A DNA stretch of 64,000 bases from an uncultured Roseibium sp. (lineage in GTDB: Bacteria; Pseudomonadota; Alphaproteobacteria; Rhizobiales; Stappiaceae), in contig NZ_OY780957.1 of the NCBI RefSeq assembly GCF_963675985.1, forward strand, positions 1,635,501 to 1,699,500. The letters run 5' to 3'. Position 1 is the stretch's first letter. The number at the start of each line of letters is the position of its first letter. Shown one piece after another: positions 26,822-35,516 of the stretch. A program made the translations under genes and the position numbers. The notes beneath the pieces are model-generated. The model saw only the letters and a program-made list of their open reading frames with translations, was not told where the DNA came from and ran no database searches.

Positions 26822-28453
26822 ATGACCTCAGACACCCTGATTTCCGTCAAGGATCTTTCCGTCGCCTTTACCCAGGCCGGCAAGACCAATCTGGCGCTGG
26901 ACCGCGTTTCCTTCGACATCCAGAAGGGAGAAACGGTCGCGCTCGTCGGCGAAAGCGGATCGGGAAAGTCCATTTCCGCCCTGTCGATCCTGAAGCTGCT
27001 GCCCTATCCGGCGGCGTCCCATCCCTCCGGCGAAATCCTTTATCGCGGCGACGACCTGCTCAAGGCCGACGAAAAGGCGATGCGCAAGGTGCGCGGCAAC
27101 GAGATCTCCATGATCTTCCAGGAGCCAATGACCTCGCTCAATCCGCTACACACGGTCGAGCGGCAGGTGTCGGAAATCCTCAAGGTTCACCGGGGCATGA
27201 GCGACACGAAGGCGCGCGCGCGGGTTCTGGAGTTGCTGGACCAGGTCGGTATCCGCGATCCCGAAACCCGGCTCAATTCCTATCCGCACCAGCTGTCGGG
27301 CGGTCAGCGCCAACGTGTCATGATCGCCATGACGCTGGCCAACGAACCGGATCTGCTGATCGCCGACGAACCGACCACCGCGCTTGACGTGACCGTGCAG
27401 GCCCAGATCCTGAAGCTCCTGAAGGACCTGCAGCACGAGCGCCACATGGCCATGCTGTTCATCACCCATGATCTCGGTATCGTGCGCAAGTTTGCCGACC
27501 GGGTCTGTGTCATGACCGACGGCAAGATCGTCGAGCACGGACCGGTGAAGGAGATCTTCGAAAACCCGCAGCATCCCTACACAAAGCACCTGCTCGCCGC
27601 CGAACCCAAGGGCAAGCCCCCGGTCTCCGATACGACGAAACCCGTCGTGGTCGAGGCCGAGGACCTGAAGGTCTGGTTCCCGATCAAGCGTGGTTTCATG
27701 CGCAAGACCGTGGGCCACGTGAAGGCCGTCGACGGGATCGACGTGACCGTGCGTGCGGGCCAGACGCTCGGGATCGTCGGCGAGAGCGGCTCAGGTAAGA
27801 CAACCCTTGGCCTTGCCATTCTCCGGATGCTGTCTTCCACCGGCAGGATCAGTTTCAACGGACGCGACATCCAGGAAAATTCCTGGAAGGAAATGCGGCC
27901 GCTGCGCCGCGACATGCAGATCGTCTTCCAGGACCCGTTTGGCGCACTGTCGCCGCGCATGTCGGTGTCCGATATCGTCGGCGAGGGTCTGCAGGTGCAT
28001 TTTCCGGATCTGTCCGCACAGGAGCGCGACCGTAAGGTCGCCAAGGCCCTGGAGGAGGTCGGGCTCGATGCCTCGACGCGTTTCCGTTATCCGCACGAGT
28101 TTTCCGGCGGCCAGCGCCAGCGTATTTCCGTTGCCCGCGCCATGGTTCTGGAACCGAAATTCGTCATGCTGGACGAACCGACTTCGGCGTTGGATATGAG
28201 CGTGCAGGCCCAGGTGGTCGACCTTCTGCGCGACCTGCAGAAGGCTCACGGCCTGGCCTATCTGTTCATTTCCCACGATCTCAAGGTCGTGCGCGCGCTG
28301 GCCAACGATGTGATCGTCATGCGGCAGGGCAAGGTGGTCGAGGCGGGGTCTGCGAAGGACATCTTCGATAGTCCGAAGACCGCCTATACCAAGGCGCTCA
28401 TGGCCGCGGCATTCCATCTGGAAACCGCGCCGGAAGGTGTGGTCAGCGAGTAG
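26822..28453 (+). CDS. yejF: Peptide ABC transporter, double ATPase YejF
   Basis: 543 residues with two complete ABC ATPase domains in tandem. Each has a Walker A (GESGSGKSI at about 42 and GESGSGKTT at about 320), a signature (LSGGQRQR and FSGGQRQR) and a Walker B (LLIADEPTTALD and VMLDEPTSALD). It powers uptake through YejB/YejE. ATG 26822 follows AGGAGGGAG; an upstream in-frame ATG at 26759 lies within yejE and lacks similarity. Last gene of the operon; a 22-base palindrome four bases later separates it from the convergent transglycosylase gene. Confidence 0.95.
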   Translation: MTSDTLISVKDLSVAFTQAGKTNLALDRVSFDIQKGETVALVGESGSGKSISALSILKLLPYPAASHPSGEILYRGDDLLKADEKAMRKVRGNEISMIFQEPMTSLNPLHTVERQVSEILKVHRGMSDTKARARVLELLDQVGIRDPETRLNSYPHQLSGGQRQRVMIAMTLANEPDLLIADEPTTALDVTVQAQILKLLKDLQHERHMAMLFITHDLGIVRKFADRVCVMTDGKIVEHGPVKEIFENPQHPYTKHLLAAEPKGKPPVSDTTKPVVVEAEDLKVWFPIKRGFMRKTVGHVKAVDGIDVTVRAGQTLGIVGESGSGKTTLGLAILRMLSSTGRISFNGRDIQENSWKEMRPLRRDMQIVFQDPFGALSPRMSVSDIVGEGLQVHFPDLSAQERDRKVAKALEEVGLDASTRFRYPHEFSGGQRQRISVARAMVLEPKFVMLDEPTSALDMSVQAQVVDLLRDLQKAHGLAYLFISHDLKVVRALANDVIVMRQGKVVEAGSAKDIFDSPKTAYTKALMAAAFHLETAPEGVVSE

Positions 28454-28456
28454 GCC

Positions 28457-28478
28457 TAGAGCATCGCACGATGCTCTA
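28457..28478. repeat. 22-base palindrome, TAGAGCA...TGCTCTA type
   Basis: TAGAGCATCG-CA-CGATGCTCTA is a perfect inverted repeat between yejF and the convergent transglycosylase gene. Its last three bases (28476-28478) are the transglycosylase stop codon on the minus strand. The ends are the same as those of the 104-base element at 63701-63804, so it looks like a minimal or internally deleted copy. Confidence 0.65.
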
Positions 28479-29684
28479 ACCCACCCAGCAGGTGGCGAAG
28501 ACGCCCTGGGCTTCCTGGTCCTTGCCGATGGATCGTCGGGTCTTGTAGCCGATGAGACCGTCGGCGCCGCCGACGTCATAGCCCTTTTTCTCCAGAACCT
28601 GCTGGAGGGTGCGCACGGCGCCACGGGTGGTCTTCTTCGTGGGTTTCCACGCGCCGACAAACCCCTTGTTGTTTGAATAGCGGTCCGCGAGATGGCCGAC
28701 GAAAAGCGCATAGGTGTCGCTCTCGTTATAGTCCTTCAGGACGTAGAAGTTTTCCGTCGCTATAAAGGCCGGACCGTAGCGGCCGGCGGGCAGCAGGATG
28801 TTGCCCGGGCGCGCCAGTTCATAATCGGGAAACGGCTTGCCGCTGACCCGTTTCACGCCTTCCTTGACGAAGTCGCGGATAGGCTGGCGGTTGTCCGGGC
28901 CTTCGCGTGTGCAGGAAACCGCATCCGGCAAAAAGACCTCATAGCCCCAGTCTCGCCCGCTGACCCAGCCATGCTTTGCAAGATAGTTGGCGATCGACGC
29001 CATGACGTCGATATCGGAACTCCAGATGTTGTGGTGCCCGTCGCCGTCGAAGTCGACGGCGTATTTGAGGAAGCTCGACGGCAGGAATTGCGGTTGGCCC
29101 ATGGCCCCGCCCCAGGAGCTTTTCATCGCCGCCCTGGACACGTCGCCGCTTTGCAGGATCTTGAGCGCGGCAATGAGTTCGTCCTTGAAGAACTCTGGGC
29201 GCTGTCCCATGAAGGCGCGCGTTGCCAGGACCCGGATGGCGTCGTGGGGGATCTTCGCGCCGCCATAGCCCGATTCCCGAGCCCAGATCGCCAGGATGAT
29301 CCGCTTCGGCACGCCGTAGCGCTGTTCGATTTTCGCAAGGGCCGCCGCATGCTGCTGCATTTTCCGGCGTCCCGGTCCGACCAGGGCGTCGAATTGGCTG
29401 TTCCTGAAATAATTGGCCGGCTCGCGAAACTCCGCCTGGAAATTGACCTTCGGCGGTTTCCCCTTGCCGCCCGGACCGACGAGACCGGGGAGCGACGTAT
29501 CCGGCGTCAGGCCTTTGAGTTCGCGCTGAAGCGTCCGTGCGGAGACGCCGGCCTTCCGTGCGGCGGGGATCACGTCGCTTTCGAGATAGGTCTTGAATTG
29601 CGTGTCATAGGGCCCGGATCGGGCAGGCAAGGCAAAACCGGCCAGAATGAAAATCAGCGGGAAGATACCAAGTGCCTTGATCAC
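28476..29684 (-). CDS. Lytic murein transglycosylase, MltB family with peptidoglycan-binding tail
   Basis: 402 residues. A signal peptide (about 1-23, LIFILAGFALPARS) is followed by an SLT/MltB catalytic domain with the catalytic Glu in WARESGYG (about 142) and the family block SSWGGAMGQPQFLPSSFLKY. A C-terminal peptidoglycan-binding type 1 domain follows (about 335-395, AVRTLQQVLEKKGYDVGGAD). It cleaves peptidoglycan to 1,6-anhydromuropeptides in the periplasm. No lipobox Cys is visible, so it is probably soluble. Its stop codon lies inside the palindromic repeat at 28457-28478. Alone on the minus strand, convergent with the yej operon. Confidence 0.92.
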   Translation of the reverse strand: MIKALGIFPLIFILAGFALPARSGPYDTQFKTYLESDVIPAARKAGVSARTLQRELKGLTPDTSLPGLVGPGGKGKPPKVNFQAEFREPANYFRNSQFDALVGPGRRKMQQHAAALAKIEQRYGVPKRIILAIWARESGYGGAKIPHDAIRVLATRAFMGQRPEFFKDELIAALKILQSGDVSRAAMKSSWGGAMGQPQFLPSSFLKYAVDFDGDGHHNIWSSDIDVMASIANYLAKHGWVSGRDWGYEVFLPDAVSCTREGPDNRQPIRDFVKEGVKRVSGKPFPDYELARPGNILLPAGRYGPAFIATENFYVLKDYNESDTYALFVGHLADRYSNNKGFVGAWKPTKKTTRGAVRTLQQVLEKKGYDVGGADGLIGYKTRRSIGKDQEAQGVFATCWVG

Positions 29685-29756
29685 GAATCGCTCCTTTGAC
29701 CGGGGACCGGAGGCAAGCCTAACACAGTCCTATCCTTCAATACTTGGGGGCATCAC

Positions 29757-30335
29757 CTAGAGGCGGCTCCAGTCGAGCGCTTTTGCAGATTGCTCTGCAA
29801 GCTGCTGCTTGGCGAACAGATACCAATGCCCTCCGCCGGTCTGGTCATGGGAGCGCGAAATCGGCGTGTTGAGGAGGTGGCACTTGAGAAGCGTTCCGAC
29901 ACCGCCATGGCCGCTAAACAGAACCGGGTCGTCTTCCGGCACCGAAGTCAGGACCGCCTGGACCGCTGCGACGATCCGGTCCTGCACATCCGCAGCCGGT
30001 TCCCAGCCCTGAACGGAGCTTTGCGGGTTGGCGAAAAAGGCGTCGGCCATCCGTTCAAACTGGTCAGGTGGCAGGAATCCGGTCGATGACCTGTCATTTT
30101 CGTGCATGGCGTCGATTTTCCGGACGGGCAGATCAAACGCCGATGCAAAGATTTCAGCCGTTTCGATCGCTTTTCGTTCGCCGCTCGCAACCACATGGCG
30201 GATCACAGGCGCCCATGGCAGGTGAACAGCCCGCTCGGCGCGGTTTCGGCCCAGATCGGAAAGTCCCCAGTCGGGAATCGGCACGTCAGGATCGATGACG
30301 ACTTCGGGGTGTGTCAGATAGATGCAGAAACTCAT
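29757..30335 (-). CDS. Histidine-phosphatase-superfamily protein with altered RHG motif
   Basis: 192 residues of phosphoglycerate-mutase-like fold. The N-terminal catalytic motif, normally RHG, reads LTHPEV (His9 kept, Arg to Thr, Gly to Pro). GLSDLGRNRAE and ASGERKAIETAEIFA are family-like, and the second catalytic His is in FSGHGGVGTLL. The His nucleophile remains, but the phosphate-binding Arg is changed, so activity may be altered. The start codon overlaps the nudC stop (ATGA at 30332-30335), so the two are co-translated. The substrate is unknown. Confidence 0.8.
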   Translation of the reverse strand: MSFCIYLTHPEVVIDPDVPIPDWGLSDLGRNRAERAVHLPWAPVIRHVVASGERKAIETAEIFASAFDLPVRKIDAMHENDRSSTGFLPPDQFERMADAFFANPQSSVQGWEPAADVQDRIVAAVQAVLTSVPEDDPVLFSGHGGVGTLLKCHLLNTPISRSHDQTGGGHWYLFAKQQLAEQSAKALDWSRL

Positions 30336-31282
30336 TCGGCTTTGTCGAGCCAGCCGGTGATCAGCTCATAGGCGATGGAAATGGCCGGTGGAATGCGGTG
30401 ACCCTGCGGGTGCGTACCGTCCACCATTTGCCGGACTTCCGCCCGGTCGCACCAGCGGCAGGCTTCCAGCTCGTCGTCGCCGATGGAAATTTCGCTCGAC
30501 AGCGCCTCGCCATGGCAGCCGAGCATGAGGTTGGCGGGAAAGGGCCACGGCTGGTTGGAGATCATGCGCACGTCGCCGACCTGAATACCGGCTTCCTCGA
30601 AGGTTTCGCGGCGGACCGCCTGTTCGATGGTTTCGCCCGGTTCCATGAACCCGGCAAGGGTGGTGAACATGCCTTCCGCCAGCCGCGGCGGCCGTCCGAG
30701 CAGGGCCCGGTCGCTGTCGGTGATCAGCATGATCACGCAAGGATCGGTGCGCGGGAAATGCTGTCCGTCGCAGGACGGGCAATCGCGCCGGTAGCCGGCC
30801 TCCGCGAGTGCTGTCTTGTGGCCGCAGCGCGAACAGAATTGGTGGGTTCGGTGCCAGTGGATCAGGGCCCGGGCCTGAGCCAGCGCGCTCAAGTCCTCTC
30901 GGGAATAGTCCGCCTCCAGAGCGAGGGTCCGCAGGTCGATGACCCTGACATCGTCGAGCGTTTCAAGGTCCTCGTCGGTCTGCGGCGTCGTGGCGGCGAA
31001 GAGGGGGCGGTTTCCGCCGCTGTCCTGTCCGAGGAAAATCATCTCTTCCAGATCCGCGCCCAGTTCGACCGCTCTGCCGAGTGGCAGTCCGACTTGCGAA
31101 GGATTACCGGCGGGCAGGACCAGCCGGTTCGCGGTGGACAGGACGACTTCGGTATCGCTGCTCGATAGCCGGCTCTTGATCCAGTCCGCATTCCCCCGGC
31201 GGATTGCCTGGCGGTCGAGCCTGTTGTCGATGAAGTTCATGACCGGTGTGCGATCATGCGGCTTTTCGGCCGGTGCCGTCAT
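30332..31282 (-). CDS. nudC: NADH pyrophosphatase / NAD-capped RNA hydrolase
   Basis: 316 residues. NudC hydrolyses NADH to NMNH and AMP and removes NAD caps from RNA. The zinc ribbon has four Cys (CSRCG and CPSC, about 149-173), and the Nudix box follows as GFMEPGETIEQAVRRETFEE (about 210-229). The C-terminal SQPWPFP segment is the NudC family SQPWPFPxS region. The N-terminal domain is less conserved. It lies upstream of the histidine-phosphatase-like gene and overlaps it by four bases. Confidence 0.95.
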   Translation of the reverse strand: MTAPAEKPHDRTPVMNFIDNRLDRQAIRRGNADWIKSRLSSSDTEVVLSTANRLVLPAGNPSQVGLPLGRAVELGADLEEMIFLGQDSGGNRPLFAATTPQTDEDLETLDDVRVIDLRTLALEADYSREDLSALAQARALIHWHRTHQFCSRCGHKTALAEAGYRRDCPSCDGQHFPRTDPCVIMLITDSDRALLGRPPRLAEGMFTTLAGFMEPGETIEQAVRRETFEEAGIQVGDVRMISNQPWPFPANLMLGCHGEALSSEISIGDDELEACRWCDRAEVRQMVDGTHPQGHRIPPAISIAYELITGWLDKAE

Positions 31283-31339
31283 GAGAAGATCCTTGGCTTT
31301 AAATGCTGGGGCGCCCTGCGGTAGATGTCATGGCGGACG

Positions 31340-31759
31340 TCAGTCCGGAGAACCGGTCAGCGCGGACTTGAGCACGGCGATGAGTTGGTCCGCCTTATCC
31401 TGTTCGTAGGGTTTGGCGGGAACGGCACCCCAAACCGGGCCGGGCCAGGCCGCATCGTCCCGGAAGCGGGCGATCACATGCACATGCAATTGGGAGACCT
31501 GGTTGCCGAGGGCTCCGACGTTGAGCTTCTCGCAGTCGGTTACCTTCTTCAACGCCTCGCAGACGGCGGCGATTTCCTCCATCAGCCGTCCCCGGTCATG
31601 GGCGTCCAGATCGATGATCTCGATCAGGTCGGACTTGCGCGGCACCATCAGGACCCAGGGATAATTGGCATCCTTCATCAGCCGGACAGCGCACAGGTCG
31701 AGGTCCATGACCGGGTAGCTGTCACCTTCGAGACGGGGGTTGAGGTCGAACTGAATCAT
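31340..31759 (-). CDS. HIT-family protein
   Basis: 139 residues. The histidine triad motif reads QLHVHVIARF (HxHxH variant near residue 93), and the N-terminal region is LNPRLEGDSYPVMDLDLC. HIT proteins hydrolyse or transfer nucleotides; the substrate here is not known. I place the start at 31759 because relatives start close to the FxLxPRL block; 31777 adds six residues. Neither start has a clear ribosome-binding site. It is divergent from the SRP RNA gene. Confidence 0.85.
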   Translation of the reverse strand: MIQFDLNPRLEGDSYPVMDLDLCAVRLMKDANYPWVLMVPRKSDLIEIIDLDAHDRGRLMEEIAAVCEALKKVTDCEKLNVGALGNQVSQLHVHVIARFRDDAAWPGPVWGAVPAKPYEQDKADQLIAVLKSALTGSPD

Positions 31760-31887
31760 GAAAAGGCGGGTCCGCATCAGGAATGAAACGCCAACAGCCT
31801 ACACCATGAAAAGAAGCCTTGGCGAGGGGCTTGGCGGACCGGTTTTTCCGGTATCAGGCCAGCCGGCAAACAATTCCACTCTCCCCC

Positions 31888-31916
31888 TTGCCAAAGGCCC
31901 CCCTCGTTCTGATATA
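31888..31916 (+). promoter_or_regulatory. Candidate promoter of the SRP RNA gene
   Basis: TTGCCA (31888-31893), a 17-base spacer and GATATA (31911-31916) lie so that transcription would start near 31923, two bases before the paired 5' end of the SRP RNA. Confidence 0.5.
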
Positions 31917-31924
31917 AAGGCCTC

Positions 31925-32022
31925 GGGAGGTTGGTGGTGGACGAGCCACTCGCCAACCGGGTCAGGTCCGGAAGGAAGCAGCCCTAACGAGATCTCGGCA
32001 CGGGTCACCGTGCCAGCCTCCC
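31925..32022 (+). ncRNA. ffs: Signal recognition particle RNA, small bacterial type (4.5S)
   Basis: The highly conserved domain IV is present: GGTCAGGTCC, the GGAA tetraloop (31970-31973), then GGAAGCAGCC, with the asymmetric internal loop that binds Ffh. The 5' GGGAGG (31925-31930) pairs with the 3' CCTCCC (32017-32022), giving a closed hairpin of about 98 nt, the expected size for proteobacteria. The exact ends may lie a few bases further out. It works with Ffh to target membrane proteins. Position before dnaX is common in alphaproteobacteria. Confidence 0.95.
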
Positions 32023-32155
32023 ACCCTTTCCTCACAGTCCGTTCCGAATGTTCCGCAAGGGTGCTTTGCCGCGTCCGATGGCTTTTGCCGATGGTGCACA
32101 GAAAAATCGGAAAAGGATCACGACACCGGCCCGGAAAAGACGGTATGGTGCGCCC

Positions 32156-33973
32156 ATGGACGAGATGGCTTTTCCTGAAGACAGCGTGAAGACCGGGGCG
32201 CAAAACGACGGCGCCTACCGGGTGCTGGCGCGTAAATACCGGCCCCAGACCTTTGAGGATCTGGTCGGCCAGGAACCCATGGTGCAGACGCTGGAGAACG
32301 CGTTCGAGACCGGGCGCATCGCCCAGGCCTGGATGCTGACCGGCGTGCGTGGGGTCGGCAAGACCACCACCGCCCGCATCCTTGCCCGTGGCCTCAACTA
32401 CGAGGTTCCCGGCGAGGCCGACAAGCCGACGGTCAGGCTGGAGAAGGAAGGCACCCATTGCCGCGCCATCATGGAAGGCCGGCACGTGGATGTCATCGAG
32501 ATGGACGCCGCCTCCCACACCGGCATCAACGACATTCGCGAGATCACCGACGCGGCGCGCTACCGTCCGGCGACGGCGCGCTACAAGGTCTACATCATCG
32601 ACGAAGTGCACATGCTGTCGACGGCGGCCTTCAACGGCCTGCTGAAGACGCTCGAGGAACCGCCCGAGCATGTGAAGTTCATCTTCGCCACCACGGAAAT
32701 CCGAAAAGTTCCGATCACGGTCCTGTCCCGCTGCCAGCGGTTCGACCTGCGCCGGATCGAGCAACCGAAACTGGTCGGCCTCCTGCGCCGGATTTCCGAT
32801 GCCGAAGGCATTCAGATCACCGACGAGGCCCTGACCCTGATCGCTCGTGCTGGCGAGGGGTCCGCGCGTGATTCCCTCTCGCTGCTTGATCAGGCCATGG
32901 CCCATGGGGCCGGCGCGATCGAGGCGGATGAGGTTCGCCAGATGCTCGGTCTCGCCGACCGGGCGCGGGTGATCGATCTGTTCGGCCATGTCATGGCCGG
33001 CCGTGTCGCCGAGGCGATGGATGAGCTTGCCGCTCAGTATCAGGTCGGCGCCGACCCGGCGATCGTACTGACGGATCTGGCCGACTTCACCCATCTGGTC
33101 ACCCGGATGAAGGTCGTGCCGAAGGCGGGCGAGGACGTCTCCGTTACCGAAACGGAACGGATGAAAGGCCATGAGTTCGCCGAAAAGCTGTCCGTCCGCG
33201 CCTTGTCCCGGGCCTGGCAGATCCTGCTCAAGGGCGTTCAGGAGGTGCAGGCCGCGCCCAAGCCGCTCGCGGCGGCCGACATGGTGCTGGTCCGTCTGGC
33301 CTATGCGGCCGATCTGCCCGATCCCGGCGAAGCGCTGGCGTTGTTGAAAAGCGGCGGGACGATTTCCGGTGGCGGCGGCGCTCCTGCGTCTGGCGGTGCT
33401 GGTGGACCCGGTGGTGGTGGCCCGGCCGCTTCCTTCGAGCCGCGTCCGAAGTTGGCCGCTATCGCCGGCGGAGGTGCGCAAAGGTCGCCTCAGGTTAGAC
33501 CTCAGGCGGCACCTCAGGTTCAGTCGGCCGTTCCGGCGGTGGCGCTCGCCTCCCTGCAGGATTGCGCGGCACTCGCATCTGAAAAACGCGACATCCCGAT
33601 GAAGGTCGCCATCGAACGCCAGATGCGCCTCGTCAAGTTCGAGCCGGGCCGGATCGAGATCCAGCCGACGGAAGACGCCTCGGCTGATATCGCCGGTGAG
33701 TTCGGCCGCAAGCTGACCGAATGGACCGGCACCCGCTGGATCGTGAGCATCAGCCGCGCGCAGGGGCGACCGACGATCCACGAGGAGCGCGAAGCGAACC
33801 GGGAAATGCTCCTGTCCGATGCTCGGGCGCATCCGACGGTCGCAGCCTTGCTCGGCCAGTTCCCCGGTGCGAAGATCGTCAATGTCAGTGTCCAGGAGAC
33901 CGATGAGGAAGAGGAACTCGCCGATCCGCTTCTGGGCGAGGCGCTGGGTGACGACGATGCCGATGACGAGTAG
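32156..33973 (+). CDS. dnaX: DNA polymerase III subunits gamma and tau
   Basis: 605 residues. DnaX is the clamp-loader motor that links polymerase cores. The AAA+ domain has Walker A GVRGVGKTTT (63-72), Walker B IIDEVHML and sensor 1 FATTEI. Domain III is followed by a Gly/Ala/Pro-rich linker (about 400-465) and a C-terminal tau region with an acidic end (DDDADDE). The four zinc-binding Cys of the E. coli protein are largely absent: only THCRAIMEGRH remains of that module. The start is ATG 32156; an in-frame upstream extension to 32048 runs back toward the SRP RNA. First gene of dnaX-ybaB-recR. Confidence 0.95.
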   Translation: MDEMAFPEDSVKTGAQNDGAYRVLARKYRPQTFEDLVGQEPMVQTLENAFETGRIAQAWMLTGVRGVGKTTTARILARGLNYEVPGEADKPTVRLEKEGTHCRAIMEGRHVDVIEMDAASHTGINDIREITDAARYRPATARYKVYIIDEVHMLSTAAFNGLLKTLEEPPEHVKFIFATTEIRKVPITVLSRCQRFDLRRIEQPKLVGLLRRISDAEGIQITDEALTLIARAGEGSARDSLSLLDQAMAHGAGAIEADEVRQMLGLADRARVIDLFGHVMAGRVAEAMDELAAQYQVGADPAIVLTDLADFTHLVTRMKVVPKAGEDVSVTETERMKGHEFAEKLSVRALSRAWQILLKGVQEVQAAPKPLAAADMVLVRLAYAADLPDPGEALALLKSGGTISGGGGAPASGGAGGPGGGGPAASFEPRPKLAAIAGGGAQRSPQVRPQAAPQVQSAVPAVALASLQDCAALASEKRDIPMKVAIERQMRLVKFEPGRIEIQPTEDASADIAGEFGRKLTEWTGTRWIVSISRAQGRPTIHEEREANREMLLSDARAHPTVAALLGQFPGAKIVNVSVQETDEEEELADPLLGEALGDDDADDE

Positions 33974-34074
33974 ACGAAATTCCCGTTTGCTCTCTGTTTT
34001 CCCTTAGACTAAGCCTTGCCTCAAAGAATGCCCGGTAAAGACCGGGCGGGGCGCATCAGATGGAGAATGAGGCC

Positions 34075-34395
34075 ATGGACTTCCTCAAGATGATGAAACA
34101 GGCAAAGCAGATGCAGGAGCAGATGGGCTCCCTGCAGGAAGAGATTGCCGAAATCGAAGCCGAAGGCTCTGCCGGCGGCGGCATGGTGAGTGTCAGGATC
34201 GGCGGCAAGGGCGAGCTGAAGGCCGTAAAGATCGATCCGTCCATGTTCAAGGAAGAGGATGTCGAAATCCTCGAGGACCTGATCATTGCCGCCCACAACG
34301 AGGCCAAGGCCAAGGTCGAGGCAGCCATGCAGGAAAAAACCCAGGACATGATGAGCGGCCTCGGCCTTCCCGCCGGAATGAAACTGCCGTTCTGA
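34075..34395 (+). CDS. YbaB/EbfC nucleoid-associated protein
   Basis: 106 residues. YbaB/EbfC proteins form dimers that bind DNA and affect nucleoid organisation and repair. The N-terminal helix (FLKMMKQAKQMQEQMGSLQE), the VSVRIGGKGELKAVKID strand block and the C-terminal Met/Gly/Pro tail are standard. Two in-frame ATGs exist; 34075 follows GGAG at nine bases and matches the family length, while 34060 adds five residues. Located between dnaX and recR, the classical arrangement. Confidence 0.92.
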   Translation: MDFLKMMKQAKQMQEQMGSLQEEIAEIEAEGSAGGGMVSVRIGGKGELKAVKIDPSMFKEEDVEILEDLIIAAHNEAKAKVEAAMQEKTQDMMSGLGLPAGMKLPF

Positions 34396-34443
34396 ATTTG
34401 CATAAGCTTGTTGATCGGGTTTGGAAAGCGGCTGGTGCTGTCA

Positions 34444-34583
34444 CCCCTCATCCGGCCCTTCGGGCCACCTTCTCCCACTGGGAGAAGGATATCTCGGCCA
34501 AGCCTCGATTTCTGCTTCAATGAACCTCTCCCCATTTTTGTTTTCATTGGGGGAGAGGTCGGGCCACAGGCCCGGGTGAGGGG
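34444..34583. repeat. 140-base mosaic palindromic repeat between ybaB and recR
   Basis: The outer arms CCCCTCATCCGG and CCGGGTGAGGGG pair over 12 bases (one G-U). Inside are four nested hairpins: GGCCC-TTC-GGGCC (34454-34466), CCTTCTCCC-ACT-GGGAGAAGG (34468-34488), ACCTCTCCCC with GGGGAGAGGT, and CGGGCC-ACA-GGCCCG (34560-34574). This looks like an intergenic repeat of the kind scattered in Rhizobiales genomes; it has no coding capacity. It would form a branched RNA within the ybaB-recR transcript. Confidence 0.75.
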
Positions 34584-34631
34584 CTCCGGCAGTGGTTTTA
34601 GGCACCGCCCGCCTAGGGAAATGAACTGACT

Positions 34632-35240
34632 ATGGCGCAGAACAAGGTCGTCGGACCGGAAATCGAGCGGCTGATCCAGCTTCTGGCGAAGCTGCCCGGG
34701 CTGGGGCCGCGTTCGGCGCGCCGCGCCGCGCTGCATCTGATCAAGAAGAAAGACCAGCTTCTGGTGCCGCTCGCCGAAGCCATGGGCGTGGCGGTGGACA
34801 AGATCGGCATCTGCTCGGTCTGCGGCACCGTCGACACTTCCGACCCCTGCGCCATCTGTTCCGACCCGCGCCGCGACCAGAGCGTTCTGGTGGTGGTGGA
34901 AGACGTGGCCGATCTCTGGGCCCTGGAGCGGGCCGCCGCCATCAACGCGCGCTATCATGTCCTGGGCGGAAATCTGTCGCCGCTGGATGGGGTCGGACCG
35001 GAGGACCTCAACATCGCCTCCCTGATCGAGCGCTGCGGCAGCGAGGCCATCGAAGAAGTCATCCTGGCGATCAACGCCACCGTGGAGGGCCAGACCACGG
35101 CCCATTACGTCACCGATCAGCTCTCTCACCTTGACGTAAAGGTTACCCGCCTCGCCCACGGCGTCCCGGTCGGCGGTGAGCTTGACTATCTCGACGAGGG
35201 CACCCTGGCTCAGGCGCTGAAGGCCCGCACGCAGTTCTGA
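34632..35240 (+). CDS. recR: Recombination mediator RecR
   Basis: 202 residues. RecR acts with RecO and RecF to load RecA on gapped DNA. The helix-hairpin-helix (LAKLPGLGPRSARRAALHL) is N-terminal. The Cys4 zinc finger is intact (CSVCGTVDTSDPCAICSD, about 57-74). The TOPRIM domain starts at VLVVVEDVADLWALE, and the C-terminal Walker-like LAHGVPVGGELDYLDEGTL follows. A repeat element lies between it and ybaB. A weak AGGGAA precedes ATG 34632. Confidence 0.97.
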   Translation: MAQNKVVGPEIERLIQLLAKLPGLGPRSARRAALHLIKKKDQLLVPLAEAMGVAVDKIGICSVCGTVDTSDPCAICSDPRRDQSVLVVVEDVADLWALERAAAINARYHVLGGNLSPLDGVGPEDLNIASLIERCGSEAIEEVILAINATVEGQTTAHYVTDQLSHLDVKVTRLAHGVPVGGELDYLDEGTLAQALKARTQF

Positions 35241-35304
35241 GCGCGTCGGGTTGAGTCGGGGAAAAACCGCATAGCGGGCCAGGGCCTGTTGGCGTCCTCA
35301 CTGA

Positions 35305-35333
35305 TTGACAGCTTCAGTGCTGGCCGGGCTATC
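35305..35333 (+). promoter_or_regulatory. Candidate promoter upstream of the EI24 gene
   Basis: A perfect -35 TTGACA (35305-35310), a 17-base spacer and GCTATC (35328-35333). It lies 180 bases before the EI24-family start; the rest of the recR-EI24 gap shows nothing clear. Confidence 0.4.
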
Positions 35334-35516
35334 TCCTCTCATCATTCCGGATCTCGCGATGGCGCTGAAACGCCACACGGTCTGGCATGACGGGGGACGG
35401 AACGGATCGACCAAACAAAGTTGATGAAGGCGGTCCCTCGAGTTTCATTGCCCTTGCGCCCCGCCGTCAGCGCACTTATGTCGGGTCTATCTCTTTCAAA
35501 CCGAGCAAGGAACCAG

